NCBI RefSeq assembly: GCF_022201045.2
Contig: NC_068558.1
Coordinates: 30,647,501 to 30,711,500 of the forward strand
Origin: Citrus sinensis
Taxonomy: Eukaryota; Streptophyta; Magnoliopsida; Sapindales; Rutaceae
DNA: 64,000 nt
Direction of reading: 5' to 3'
The notes under the pieces are model-generated. The model did no database searches. It was not told where the DNA came from and saw only the letters and a list, made by a program, of their open reading frames with translations. Numbering within the stretch: position 1 is the stretch's first letter; each line of letters starts with the position of its first letter. A program made the position numbers and the translations under genes. This document shows, piece by piece, positions 34,501 to 47,160 of the stretch.

Positions 34501-34790
34501 AAATATATTTTCGTAAATTCAAACCTCTTCAGGTCGTCTTCCCTCAATAGCTTCAAGATGTTGGATTCTACAACATCCGACTTGAGTTGCAGAGTGCCAA
34601 CCCTTGAAAGTAAGAATCGTTAAGGATGTGCCCCAACAAGAATCTGGAAGTGGTGATTGCGGCGTATTTATGTTGATGTTTACAATGCATTTGATGTTCG
34701 GGCTAAAACTTGATTTTGATAGTAGCCACGGGCATTACTTCAGGAAGAAAATTGTTGTAGATATATTCACAGGCAATATTGCCTTGTAAG
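31570..34790 (+). pseudogene. DUF1985/Ulp1-like C48 protease gene of the MULE, broken
   Basis: The first coding exon (31570-32085) has a DUF1985-type domain with LWFQVADHLIRLSFGEWCLV and TGICYG. Later segments show FANTVLNRRKDHCQINFKLL (32100-32190), AIGGLPS and MASSNINFGEIYSYLNERL (32450-32590), YWKSVEDYVPYLPSWV (32720-32780), and a coiled coil with repeated HELRSELQTAHSSINELRSE (33160-33300). The catalytic domain follows (34330-34790), with histidine in NLGGDHWVLA, aspartate in RIYDSLVTF, and cysteine in QQESGSGDCGVFM. All three catalytic residues survive, but in-frame stops (for example after NHF, WVLA and QSANP) break the gene. The 5' UTR probably has an intron from 31131 to about 31566. 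Ulp1 enzymes cut SUMO; what the transposon gains is unknown. Confidence 0.88.
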
Positions 34791-35005
34791 TCATTGTATT
34801 GTGTTCAGACTTGATGTATGGATGTAGATTACTTTTCTAATAGATATAAACTTTTGATATATTCATATATTTAGCTATAAGTAATTGTTGATCTACTTTA
34901 GTACTCATTATGCAAATGAATATAAAATAATATACCTCATTACATATAATTATAAAATAAATTATAATAAGAGTTCAGAATCCATAATTAGTTACAATGA
35001 TACAG

Positions 35006-38000
35006 TCAGTTTGGATTCGACACAATGAGATTTTTACATCTCTTGCGGTTATGACCTGGTTGGTTGCATCGATCGCATCTCACAGTTCTTCGGCTAACAT
35101 CCTCACCGATAGAAAGAATTCTTAACTCTGGACGACGACCAGGTGGTGGTGCTTCGATCGGTGAGTTAACTTTGATTTTCTGGATTTCTTCTGGAATGTC
35201 CCAATCTGTCATGTCACTAACCGGCTCCACTAGTTCTGCATATGCCATGACCAATGAATATTTAGAGTAATAATCAGAGCAAAGACTTATGTAATCCACA
35301 CGGACGGTCAGACAAACAGTAATTACATTCGCACAAATAAGCTGATCGAGTTGGAATACTCTACAGGAGCAAGTTCTTTCATGAATGTCAAATATCCCTT
35401 CCTTCATACCTCCATCCAAAACATGAAATCGATGCTGAGACATAGGCTGAACGGTCAATCTTTCGGCCAAAATTCTCCTTTCGCTGACTATCTCATCTGC
35501 CCACGTCGTTAGACGAGTACTCATCGATTCAGCCACAATTTTTCTATCATAAAACCATTGCTGTAATGTTTTTCTAAAGTGATCAACCAGATGAGTTACA
35601 AGAAATTTCCGTGGTTCCCTCATTAAAGAGTTCACACTTTCCACAATGTTGGTGGTAAGTATGTTGTATTTCCTACCTTTAAATTCAGACCTTGCCCAAT
35701 TACACGTACCCACATTATTCTCTAAGTAATCAGCTGCGCTCGAGTGGAGCATCCACAACCCTTCAAGTTGTCTTTTAAATTCTTCGTGTCCATATGTCTT
35801 TGCTGCATTAATAAATGATGGCTCGAATTAATCCCAAATAGCTTTAGACATCCTGAATTTAGACTTAATGTTGCCTTTGACATGGTAAAAATAAACCCCA
35901 TGAGCAGCAATGTGAAATACTTTTAAAACGGCTCTCTTGATGCCAGTGCATCGATCAAAGATAAATACTAACTCTGCCTTATCACCAATCACTTCATGTA
36001 ATTTCGTCATAAACCATTCCCAAACATCATTATTTTCTGAATCCATAACCCCAATAGCTAACGGATACAGCTGATTATTACCATCCAGATATGTTGCTAC
36101 AAACATGCTTCCACGATATAGCCCTTTTATATGAGTGCCATCTACAGCGATCACAGTCCTAATGTACTGCGCGAAGCCCTTGATGGAAGATCCCAGCGCA
36201 ACAAAGTAATATAAGAAATTATCATCTCCATCCCGCTGGAGGTGTGTCACTGTGCCCTCATTCGCTTTGGTCAAAATGTGAGAGTATTTGGGAAGTAAGT
36301 TGTATGACTCTGCAGGGTTCCCTCATACTATTTCAAGACCGACTTCTTTAGCCCGATATGCTTGCTGATATGTTAACTGGACCACGTATTCTTGCTGTAT
36401 GTCTGCTCTAATGTCATTTAGCGTGTATATCCATTTATCCTGAATAAATTTATCCGCGATAAGATGACCAACAACCCGACTCCTAACTTGACGGAGGCCA
36501 CTAGGCAAAACCTCATTAGAGCACGTATAAACATTGTCAACTCTTCTCACTACCAAAGGAACATTCTGCTCATCTGAACCTCTCATTGCATGAAGACGTC
36601 AATTACATGCTTCCGAAGAACAGTAAGCCTCAAAGCGTGTCGTTGTGGACCGTGCAATCTTGAAATCAAACTTTTCCTGCAAGGCCACTTTGGGCAATTC
36701 CAGTATTAACTCATTCTTCTCAGCGAACAACTTTCCCACACCAATGTCAGCAGAATTACAGCTTCTAACTAAGTCTGGAGCAACGAAATTTGAAGGCAAA
36801 ATTGGAGCAAGACTCACCAAGGGATTAACTGTTGTCCTCCTCCTCGAACAGGCCATCGGAGGAATAGGTCGGTTGTCTCTATAGTTAATAGGAATATCAT
36901 ACTGATGCTCATCCTCATCATTGATAGGAATATCATAATGATCAATGCCCTTATCATCAACTTTTGTAATTGAGTTCATGCCTTGCACACTATTGAACAG
37001 TTCCAAACAAGCATTATCAGCTTCTGTGTTGTTGGTGTCATAACCATGATCATCATAACTGCGGCACTCATTATTATGATATGGAGAGTAATGTTGCCCT
37101 AACGATATCTCTAATGGTAACACATTTTCTTCAACATCCACTAACGTAATGTCATTATCATCAATAGTGTCATTGTTTTCGTTGACTGGTGAGTAATGTT
37201 GCTGGAACGACATTTGTTGTGGTAACACCTCTTGTTAGAGTGTAATTTATGCACTAGTTTTGCATTGTTTACTTCCCTTAATATCGATGTTTTGCACTTA
37301 ATAATAATGATTTACTTGTGTTTTCCTTTTGTAGGTGCAATTCTATTGATTTGTGATAAAATTGAGCTATAAGATGATGTTTAAATATGATTGTTTTCTT
37401 GGAGAAATTTAGAGCGTCAGAAGAACTTTGTTGATAAGGTGTGGGAGCGTGCTGTCAACTGCGGACCTGCAGTTTTTAGTTTAACGTGTTTTGTATTTTT
37501 GGTTATTTTTGTAATTACAAATTTAATATTTCAGATATTAGTATTTTATTTTAACTAGAACTCTAAAAGAGAAGAGAGAGAGAGTATTTAAGGGAGGACT
37601 CTATTGTGAAAAAAAAAAGCGAGAGATTGGAGAAAAGAAAGAAACTCTAGATCTAAACTTTTCTCTTCTCTTTATGAAGAACTAAACCTATTTTTCTGGT
37701 TGAAGGTTAATTAAGCTTTGATTCATCACTACTGTGAGATCTTTCTTATGCTTTAATTATTTTATTGCTTTTTGGGTATTTGTTTATTCTCTGAATTATT
37801 TTCATGATTATGTTTGTTAATTAGGTAATTGGCCACTATTTAATTATCAACTTATTCTATTGTCAATTAAAGGATTCATCGTATGAAGATTTTAATGTTT
37901 GTGACAAATAACATAGCAGAGAGTTGTGTTATGAGAATAAACAATCTAATTTAACTTAACCATCGTATGTGTTTGTTGATTAGGATTTTGGTCTCTCTGG

Positions 38001-38853
38001 TTTTTCAGGCTGTCAATTGATTAAATCCTATGATCGTATCTAGAGTTGTCTATTAATTAGGGAAATAACCAACGGTCGTACTTTGGTTATCGACTAGTTA
38101 AGAAGAGATTGGCTATTAGAGGGTCTCAGTAGCTATAACCGGTTTATTTATAAGTAATAATAATTTATATTTGAATCAATGATCAGTAGTCGAATCAAGC
38201 TGAGTTAATTCCTTCAACCAGAGCTTTCTCCAATTTGAATTACAACTTTAATTTGCATTCTAGTTATTTTAATTTGATTTCTATTATTGTCAACAATTCC
38301 CCCATTTTACGTTTTACATTTTAAAAGGATTTAAATAATTACCGATCTCTGTGGACACGACCCTGCTCAATCATTATACACAATTTATTTAGAGTAGGTA
38401 TTTATTTTTGCTGGCTTCGACAACCATCACCTCTTCCTCAATATCAGGGATAGACTCGTTTGCTCTAAACGAAGTTTCACTTTCCACAAGTGGTTCAGGA
38501 TTTTCGGCCGGAACTCGAGGATATATGGTGACAAATATAGGGAGGCATCCATAATTGACCACATCAGAGGCCATGTGCAGCACAACATTAACCATTTCAT
38601 CATTAAATATGTCCATAGGTAGTGAACATGCACGATACATTGTGTTACTAGACCTCAAAGTTGTCTTCATCGTCAAACTATATTCATTAGGATTTATCTG
38701 TAAAATTTCATACACCCTTGCCAGAAATTGCTCAAACGTACAATCTTTCCGAACTAAAAATGTTGTATTCTTCGCATTCACATACTCCGTAAGACCATCT
38801 GCTAACGTCTCCCACCAACAGTCGTAACATAATTGAAGTGCAACGGAATCCAT
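35006..38853 (-). pseudogene. MuDR-type MULE transposase, broken by stops and a solo LTR
   Basis: The frame starts MDSVALQLCYDCWW at 38853 and is split by the solo LTR at 37233-38429. Removing the insertion in thought restores the frame (SIPDIEEE then VLPQQMSF). Next come an acidic linker, a MuDR DNA-binding region (37228-36323), the MULE transposase domain with VIAVDGTHIKGLYRG and FDRCTGIKRAV (36274-35828), a SWIM zinc finger CSCRVFQLDQLICANVI and a zinc knuckle CDRCNQPGHNRKRC near the end. Three premature stops lie at about 36597 (expected tryptophan), 36325 (expected arginine) and 35830 (expected glutamine). Each is explained by one C-to-T or G-to-A change. The SWIM histidine is asparagine. 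It cannot make full transposase. Confidence 0.92.
37233..38429. mobile_element. Solo LTR (Ty3/gypsy-like) nested in the transposase
   Basis: A 1,197 bp segment with ends TGTTAGAGTG and CAACCATCA is flanked by a perfect 5 bp duplication CCTCT (37228-37232 and 38430-38434). It has no coding frame. Near the right end CTCTGTGGACACGACCCTG followed by GGCTTCGACAACC resembles the end region common in plant gypsy LTRs. The lack of primer site and polypurine tract on either side points to a solo LTR left by recombination. The boundaries are confirmed by the transposase reading frame resuming. Confidence 0.85.
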
Positions 38854-39054
38854 TAAACCTAAAAATTATTAAAAAAAAAAAGAGATAAGATTCCACGCTA
38901 TAAAACCTAGTAAAGTGAATATGCAGTACATTTATATAGATGAAATAAAGTATACAATTTTGGATTTGCTTCATCTCATCGTAAGTTTCGAAACGATATA
39001 TTATACACCTAAAACGGACACATGTAGCCCAAGTTATTACTTTCGGAAAATAAC

Positions 39055-39345
39055 TCAAATTTAGTGAGACAGACAGTGGGACAGGTGCCTGTATCACATA
39101 AAACCAGTGGGAACAAGTGAGACAGACGCCTGTCCCACTTGCCTGTCTCACATAAAATTAGTGGTAACAAGTGAGACAAGCACCTGTCTCACATAAAACT
39201 AGTGGGTTTATATGTGCGACAAGAGCCTGTCTCACTTGCATGTCGCACATATTTTGGTGAGACAGGCAAGTGGGACAGGTGTCTGTCTCACATAAATCTG
39301 TTGGTTTTATGTGAGACAGACGCTTGTCTCACTTGTTCTGGGCTC
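39055..39345. repeat. Palindromic subterminal array, right
   Basis: Several alternating copies of GTGAGACAGGCG and its complement CGCCTGTCTCAC, spaced by ATAAAA(C/T)YAGTGG. A variant TGCATGTCGCAC links it to the left array (core GCCTGTCKCAC). It lies between the right terminal repeat and the transposase start, probably within a 5' UTR intron (donor GTGAGT near 39469, acceptor TTTTTAG just before 38860). Confidence 0.8.
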
Positions 39346-39723
39346 ATGTTTTGCCCGATTTTTCAAGGGTTTCAATGATTGATCTTCATTTCTCAACTCA
39401 AACTAACTACTTTAACAAGTCACATTGTTTTGTTAATGAAAAATAACAACGTTTGTAATAAAAACTCACTTCAATTTCGAACTCAAATGATAAAATCAAT
39501 AGATTAAAAGTTTAGGTTATGGTAAGAGTATAAACTAACCTTAAGAAACTCTCTAATTGATAATTATATCTTCAATTATGTAATGCTTATTTGATGAAAT
39601 TTATTAATTTATTGAGAGTGATGGAGTTTGTTGAGGGATGAAGTTTGTTAAGTTGAAAAGGGAAAAGTGACATGCCTTTGTAAATTTGATGAAAGTGATG
39701 AGGGTAATGTAGTAAAAAAATAG

Positions 39724-39809
39724 TGTTTAGCTAGTTATAATAAAAAAAATTTTGAGGGGTTAAAGTTGAAAACACGCTTAATTTTTTTTGTTATTTTTAT
39801 AAATTTCCC
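39724..39809 (-). repeat. MULE right terminal inverted repeat
   Basis: Partner of 30866-30951. It ends AAATTTCCC next to the target duplication. Confidence 0.92.
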
Positions 39810-39818
39810 GTAAAACAC

Positions 39819-42200
39819 GAACAAGATAAATTAAAAGTCGTAATCAAAGAAGACTAGAAACTGGTCAATTAAATTAGATTCGTCTAAAGGCTGCTAAAAG
39901 AACTAAACAGAATAATGACAATGACTGAGACGTTTTATTTAATTTTAAATGTTAGGTTTAGGTCAGAAAGAAGGTTAATTTGATAATCCAACTGAAACAA
40001 ATTTTATTTTTGTTTTTAAATGAAAATGATCACATCACCTAAATCTTCATTGCATCTTTTCATAAACTAAAATAATAACTTTGCAAGTGTAAAATGTGGC
40101 GGATCGATGGTGTATACGAGGGAATATAATTAGGGATATTCTTAAGTTTAACTAATTTTCTAACTCTATTAATTCAACACTAAATAATTGAAAATTGATT
40201 TTTATTTTTATTTTTTATTATTTAAAGGGATTTTGATGCAAAATATTTGGTGGTATTGTGCCATGCATCTCTTTACTTTATTTTTTAGAATGGGAGTTTA
40301 AATATTTTTATGTATTGTGAAAACTCGTTCTAAATCTAAATATTCATACTATGCTATTATATAGTTTATTTAAGAGTCTAAAAGTTAATTTTATATAGAG
40401 TGAAATTATTTGAACCCATTAAATATTCATTAAATTTATTTACTAAATAAACTCACTGCTAAAATTTAAACTTTTCAATTTTCACTCTAGAAACCTACCT
40501 AAGTACCTGATATAGTCTTACTGAACATAATTATAATTAAACAGAATTCAAGAAAGCCCACCATTTTGGTCTCTTCTTCTTTATTTATTTATTTGCTTTT
40601 TTATCCCGTATTTTGTATTCTTTAGTTATAGTTATGAATGGCCTAAAAAGGGAGTAATGGGATCAGCCACCATCGATTTGGTGTTTGCAACTATAATGGT
40701 ATTGAAAGTGTTGTAAATCTATTGCAACACAAAGACTTGATAAGAATAGAGCACTGGTTACCAATCAAGCACCGTTTCAAATTAACCATACAAGGAATTA
40801 CATAGCCTGGGCAAAAATGTTTATTGCTTGCATCACAACATCAGCGAAAGAAGAAATTCACATTATATTCATCAGGCCAATCATACAACATTAGTTTTCG
40901 TCCAAAAGAACAACAAAAGCAAGTACCCTTAATCTATATAATAGATCCTAAATGATCGAATAAAATTCATTTTTTAACTTGATTTTAATCATTTTTTGTT
41001 TTAGCAACTCTCATGATTCAAGAGTAGTATCTAAAAATCTATAATTATTAATTCTTTTTTTAGATTTTTTTATCCTTAAACATAATTGTGTTAACAGATA
41101 TTTTAGTAATAAAAATCTTTATAAACTATTGGGTGCAGAGAGTATTTTGATGAGTTCGAATATTTCTATTCTTTTATATAGGTTGAATAAAATTAACATC
41201 CACGCAAAAACTATTGAGGAAAATCAATTATAAGAGTGAGTGTGACATTAATACCATTTTATTATATTGACTAGAGAGTCTTCTTTAATTGGATTTAACG
41301 TTTTATCCACAATAGTCTAAAAAATTACTGTACAGATTGACACAGAAGACAAAATAAATAAATATGACCAAAAAAACCTAAATCTCCAATGCATCACACG
41401 ACACATGTGACATGTAATACTAACATTGAGCTAACAACACATGCAAGGGCCATCTCTCAAAATTAAGCATGCCGTAAATTGATACTGAAATAATACTCTA
41501 CTATTGTTGCATATTATGGATGTGTTTGAGAGTGAAGTACTGTAGTTTTTAAGCTGCAGTTGCTGTGGAGTAAAAGTTACAGTTGTGAAATAGAAGTTAA
41601 GAAAAAAAAAATTATTAAGTTGTCAAAGCCTAACTATAAGTGTTACCAAACACCTTAATAGATAGACTTTAACAGCTCAACTACCTCACTACATTCCTAA
41701 ACGAGCTATATAATATAAGGGTGAGATTATTTAAACTACTAGAATTATTTTATAAACTCAATTATTTTATAAATTTATTATTAAAATTTAAAAAATTACC
41801 TTTCAATCAATAAATCCAATTTAATACTAAAATACCTTTATTTAACTTAATATTGTGTTAACCCAAAGAAAAAAAGGGGGAAAAAAGAACTAAACCAAAC
41901 TAATATTGGCCGTCTTTATCTCTTAAAGTTAAGCCTTTCTCTTTTAGCTCTTTCTGAATCGGGCTTTAATAACAACCTAAATCTATCTGTAATTCATGCT
42001 AAAAGCTAAAAAGACTGTCCTGGATCGTTTCTAGTTTGTCTCCACATACACATAGCATGTAAAAACAGTCTCATTTTATCTTTTTACCTACCAAAATACC
42101 TGCCTTAAACTTGTGATCAATCTTGTCCTTTTCACTTCAACATCAGTTCCTCACTCCCACATTTGCCTTCAAATTGTTTATCTAATTTGACTTTTCAATC
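39819..42200. other. AT-rich intergenic region
   Basis: No coding frame with recognisable domains, no structural RNA and no element with clear ends was seen. The last few hundred bases are probably promoter and 5' UTR of the RING-H2 gene. Confidence 0.55.
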
Positions 42201-42715
42201 TTAATATCTGATTCACTCATCTGGATTTTATATTTTAGAAGAAAAAAATCTCAAAATTTTTTCCCCATCTGGGGCCTCTTCAAAACTTGCATTTTCATGC
42301 TCTTTGCAGCCAAATTACCACATCATTCTGCAAAATTTCAAAATTTTCTCATCTGAGTCTGTCCGGAAACTTTCATTTGTTAATTGGTGCTGTCACCCTG
42401 TCAAATCGTCTTATTTGTGTAAATTATCGTGCAAATGGCCAAATAGAAAGCCACCTTCGGCTATTTCAGTACCTGTTTAAAGCCTTTCTGTACCTCATTG
42501 TCACATCACTACATTTGCATGACTTTTTGATTTGCGTTATTTTTTCTTGTAATCAAATGAAATCAATCTTAAAAATTTCATTTTCTCATCTGGGTTTCCT
42601 CCAAATATTTGAAAGCTTCGATCTTTGAGGAAATTTCCATTTTTTCGGTTGATTTATATGCATAACCGTGTGGTGAATTTGTGGGGTTTTTGGGTTGAAT
42701 TGGAAACAATTGATT

Positions 42716-45527
42716 ATGTCTTACTATACACCTAGCTGCTGCTCTTCACCACCAAAATCTTCATCTGTTTCAGCTGAGCTGAAGGTCTATCAAGCTTTCA
42801 TTTTTTCTGTGCCAATTTTCTTCACTTTCATCCTTCTTTTGCTCTTCTACTTGTTCTATCTTCGCCGCCGGAGAGTTGATTGGTCTTCTCTTCGAATGAG
42901 AACTTCTTTGCATACCAACAATGTTGATGAGATCTCTAGAGTAAGATCATTCTTTGGCTTTCATTGATTTATTTTTTTTTTTTTTTAATTTTATTTCTGT
43001 GTGCCTATGCTTATGCTTGTTGTTGTCTTTTTAAGGCTGAATTGGGATTGAAAAAAGAGCTGAGGGAGATGTTACCCATTGTCATATACAAGGAAAGCTT
43101 CTCTATTAGAGATACGCAGTGAGTGAGCTTTCTGTGAATTTGTTTGAATTCTAATTTTGTTTCATTTAATTTTGGCTTAGATTTATTTAGTTTATAGAAA
43201 GTGTGGCATATCCTTGTTGCTATATCTATGGGCATGTAGGAATTTTAAGCTTTCTTGTTTGTTTATGTTTTGCTTACAGTGCATGTTAAACCCAGTAAAA
43301 ATTTAAAGAAATTGTCAATATTGGTCCAATCAATTCAGTCTTTTTAAGTTTTGTGAACTCACCACAGTGATTCGGACAATATCTCAAAGATTTTGAGAAA
43401 AACAATTCAGAAAAGAAATCATTGTGAGAAATTTCCCGGTCAAATTTGGAGAAATCATATTCATTTTTTTTTTATATATTAATAATAAAAGGAAAAATGC
43501 AAACTATTTTGCTCAGTCAATGGCCTATTAGTTTTACATGATTTTATTTGCTTGGATAGTTTACTAATAAACTTTTGATTGGACTGACTGTTTTCCTTTT
43601 ATCCAAGAAAGAATCACTGGTCAATGGTATTGGAATGAAGTCAAAAAAGAAAACTTGTGCTGAAAATAGAAGTAGAAAGTGTATCTTGACTGTATTTTGG
43701 TCGTTGTAGGTGACTGATGAATGCAATCATGTTGCATTCAGTTCAATTAGAATTTTCAGAATTTGCCCTTTTTTCACCTATTCATTGATTTATCTGGACA
43801 CTGGGCTTCTCTAGTTTCCGGAAGGAATAAATTTGTGTTGTTGTTGGTTATCTAGAGGAATAATTAATATGGGTGTAATGAGACAGAAACTTCAGTGGAA
43901 ATTGACATGCAAAATGTATCTTGACATTATTTTGTTTATTGTTTGGTTGACTTTTGAATCACGTAATCATATTGCACCCAGTTCAATTAGAGATTTCAGG
44001 ATTTCAATTTTTTAATTTTATATTTAATCAATGACTTATCAGGGCACTGTTCTTCCCTAGTTTCAAGCAATATTTTTGTGGTGTTGTCGACTATCTATAG
44101 GAATAATTGATATGGAAAGTATAATGAGACAAAATTATTTTCTATATTGAGGTCCTGAAGCTGAAAGCAAATTTATATCAGAATCATTTTATGTGCACGG
44201 AGTACTGCAGCTAAATGGTTCTGTAATTAACTAGTGGATGGTGGTTTAATGAACTCTGAAGTGTGGTTTAATGATTCCGAAAGGGAGGGAATGGTTTACT
44301 AAAATATCATCATATACAGAATCGTGGGAGAGCTACTACTTTTGATAATTTGTGGTTAATGATGCACATCCCAAGACAAGTTAAGCTCCACAAGCGCGAG
44401 TAAGCGGACATAGGTTTCACAATAGGTTTGAGAAGTTCTTCATCGAACTTTTAATACGCCTGGCGGTACCCAAAATGGAAGATTTAATAATTGTAGTTAG
44501 CACCATTCCTGTTCTCAAGGAGGAAGAATTTGGTGATTCTCCAGGGCATTCTCCACGGCAATGAACCCAGTTTATTATGACATAATTCTAGTAGCCTACA
44601 TACAATATGGATAAGCTTTTAGCCTGAATGCTGAATGTACATAACTTAAGAGTCTTATAAATCTTCATTTAGAGAGCCAAGAAAGACTAGAGTTAAGCAA
44701 GACTAGTTTTAAATACAGTTCCTACTCTAGATATAATGAAAATGTAGTTATCTATTTGCTGCAAACTAACAGTTCAACCCCGATTGTACGAAGTAAGAAC
44801 TATCACATGTGTCTAGCCAGGAACTAATTTAGTCAATATTAAAAAATAGGAACAAAGAAAACAATTGAAGACTCTTCTTTTATCTTGTGATACTTGAGAC
44901 TGCCCATGCTGACAAATTGAGCGTCCTCGTGTTATATCTTCATGATTAGATAATTGTTTCTTCAAATACTTTATGCAATCAGTTAGAGCTGTGACCTGTG
45001 GTAATTTGTCAAGAGTACAACATGTTCCACATATCATGAACTGGACTTCAATTCTTTCGTTTTGTCATGAGACACCTTGCTATATTTGCAGATGCTCTGT
45101 ATGCCTTGCCGACTACCAAGCTGAAGATAAGCTTCAACAGATACCTGCATGTGGCCATGCATTTCACATGGATTGCATTGACCACTGGCTTACCACCCAT
45201 ACAACATGCCCACTCTGCCGCCTTTCTCTCCTTGCTCCTGCTAAAGCTTCCAGTGAATTATCTGACATCCAACAAGAAACAATTCAAGAATCTTCTGTCA
45301 CAGAAAATGCTGATGGTGCATCTGATCAACAAAGGTCTGAGGCTTATGAAGAGCCACAGGCTGTAGAACATTCAGAGTCAAGGAATGAAGATGGGACTAA
45401 TCTCCAAAATAGTCCAAAAGAACAAGGAAGAAGCTCTCATTCTCTTGATCATGAAAGGGAAGTTAGGGACACAACGAATGAAACCGGAGAGCATGAGCAG
45501 AGCAGAAGAATCCCAGGTAATTTGTAA
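42716..45527 (+). CDS. ATL7-like RING-H2 E3 ubiquitin ligase, three exons
   Basis: Exons 42716-42940, 43036-43118 and 45092-45527 join in frame to about 247 residues. A short serine-rich N-terminus is followed by one membrane helix (about residues 26-49, FIFSVPIFFTFILLLLFYLF) and an RRRR stop-transfer. A GLD-like segment follows (ELGLKKELREMLPIVIY), then a complete RING-H2: CSVC, CGHAFH, CIDHW, CPLC. The tail is acidic and serine-rich. This is the ATL layout, and the DTQCSVCL junction and LTTHTTCPLCRLSLL resemble Arabidopsis ATL7. It should act as a membrane-bound E3 with an E2 partner. The start is the first ATG of the exon, after an in-frame TTG. Intron 2 is nearly 2 kb. The 3' end may instead splice at 45516 to 46209 (see findings). 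Confidence 0.92.
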
Positions 45528-47160
45528 TTCTTATTGCGTACGCGTAACTGACTCCTTTGCCACAACTACTACTTTTGAAGATTTTTGTTTTTGTTTTATT
45601 TTTTCAGAAGCACAAATTTTCTATTATTATTAAATCAGTTAGTTTTGATTTATGACTTGCTACTTAATAGACATCTTTCTGTGTTCCTTTTATTTTGTTA
45701 AATTGTAAATATTTTGATGGCTGATGTGAAAAGTGTGGTTGTGGTTTAGAAGTAAAAAAACTGATTCTGAAGCTAAATGACGTTGAGATGTTGACATTAT
45801 GGTGAAACCTTGCCAGTTCAAGATTCATGGGACTAATGTATACTGAATGGAAGTGGGATTCTTAGTTGCTAATATTTTTCTGCAATTATAAGCAAAGATC
45901 ATCATGCAGAAACCTCGAGTTAGTGATTAATTAACCATATGCTTCTCATATCATAAGAAAGTTTTCATGTTTGTCGGTAAAGAATGGTAAATCATGAACA
46001 CACCTGAGAAAAAGAAGTGGTGAATCATGAAGGCCATTTTCTCACTTTATTTAATTCTTCAGTCCATTTGTCGGGGATTCAAAAAGCCAAAGCCTTTTAA
46101 TTTTATTTTTTAATTTAGTTACACACGTCAGTTATCATACACTGAAATATATAGTTATAATCTGTGGCACTTTGTGTTAATGACATGTTTTGCTTTTGTG
46201 TGAACCAGACTTGACACTGAAGTCCCCATGATGGATCCAAACACCATCGTGCATACCATTCTTTGCCCCGGCACTGGAACAGCATGAAGCTTCAGTAATA
46301 ACAAAGTTTCGCAAGATTTCCATGTCTAATATTTGTTTAACTGGGAAATGTGAAATAAACATATCATCACCACGCAGCTGCTTCTTTTGCCTTTACCATC
46401 CCCATGCGCAACTGCTGGAGAAATGAGTCAATGGCAAGGAGTTATGGATGAAAATTAGTGTCCAAAATTAAAAGAAGATCCCAGATGAATGCTTAAATAT
46501 GATTCTGGGTTACCAGTCTTCCTTTAATTCAGCATAGTGAGTGACTTGTAGTGTTGTGTTAGTGGAACCTCTTTTGGAGGCAGTAGGTGCATTCTACACT
46601 TTGTAATTTATATGTAACGTGAGCGCTATACATAATTAAATGAAAGTATAGACTGAACTTTCTTTTAGAACTTTGAAACTAGTTGGGAATTTATCAACTT
46701 CTTGCCTTCAATTCAGCTTATTTTATATAATTTTATTTTTTTTTATTTTTTGCATCAACCGTCCTATGATCCTACAATCAATTCTGTGAAAGTATTTACC
46801 AGTAATTTTTCTCATGGATTGTACAAACTTATATTTGGACAATGATTTTTTTAACATAAAATTTTACAAATTTTACATGTCATGTTAAAATTCTCACGCT
46901 AGGCTCAATACCTTATAAAAAAAATTAATTTTGTTCTTCATACATTAATTGCTACGCGTATTTTCCTTTTTATGTAAAACAAGAAAATAAAATGATTTTT
47001 TTTGCCAAAATAAAACTGACAACTAAAATTTAAAAATTGACAGCTAAAGTTTACTGATTGGTGAAGTCAAAGGGTCAACACAACACTCGAGCAATATTAT
47101 CTATATTTTATTTTACAGTGTTAAATTTATTTAAGTACTGTATATCAAAGTCTTCTCTCG
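45528..47160. other. 3' region of the RING-H2 gene and spacer
   Basis: Contains the possible last exon at 46209-46231 and 3' UTR to perhaps 46,680. AT-rich spacer follows up to the probable promoter of the phytolongin gene. No other gene was seen. Confidence 0.5.

Larger units (their letters stand above)
30866..39809. mobile_element. Mutator-like element carrying transposase and Ulp1 protease genes
   Basis: The 8,944 bp element has long terminal inverted repeats (30866-30951 and 39724-39809, weaker similarity to about 130 bp) that start GGGAAATTTA on both sides. It is flanked by a 9 bp target duplication with one mismatch, ATAAAACAC (30857-30865) and GTAAAACAC (39810-39818). Inside, a MuDR-type transposase lies on the minus strand and a DUF1985/Ulp1 protease gene on the plus strand, converging near 34,800-35,000. 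This matches the Kaonashi (KI) MULEs that acquired Ulp1-like genes. Both genes are broken, so the copy cannot move by itself. A solo LTR is nested at 37233-38429. Confidence 0.93.

Noticed and set aside
44460-44570. Short frame MEDLIIVVSTIPVLKEEE in the second intron of the RING-H2 gene
   Set aside because: About 30 codons with no recognisable family or splice context; probably chance.
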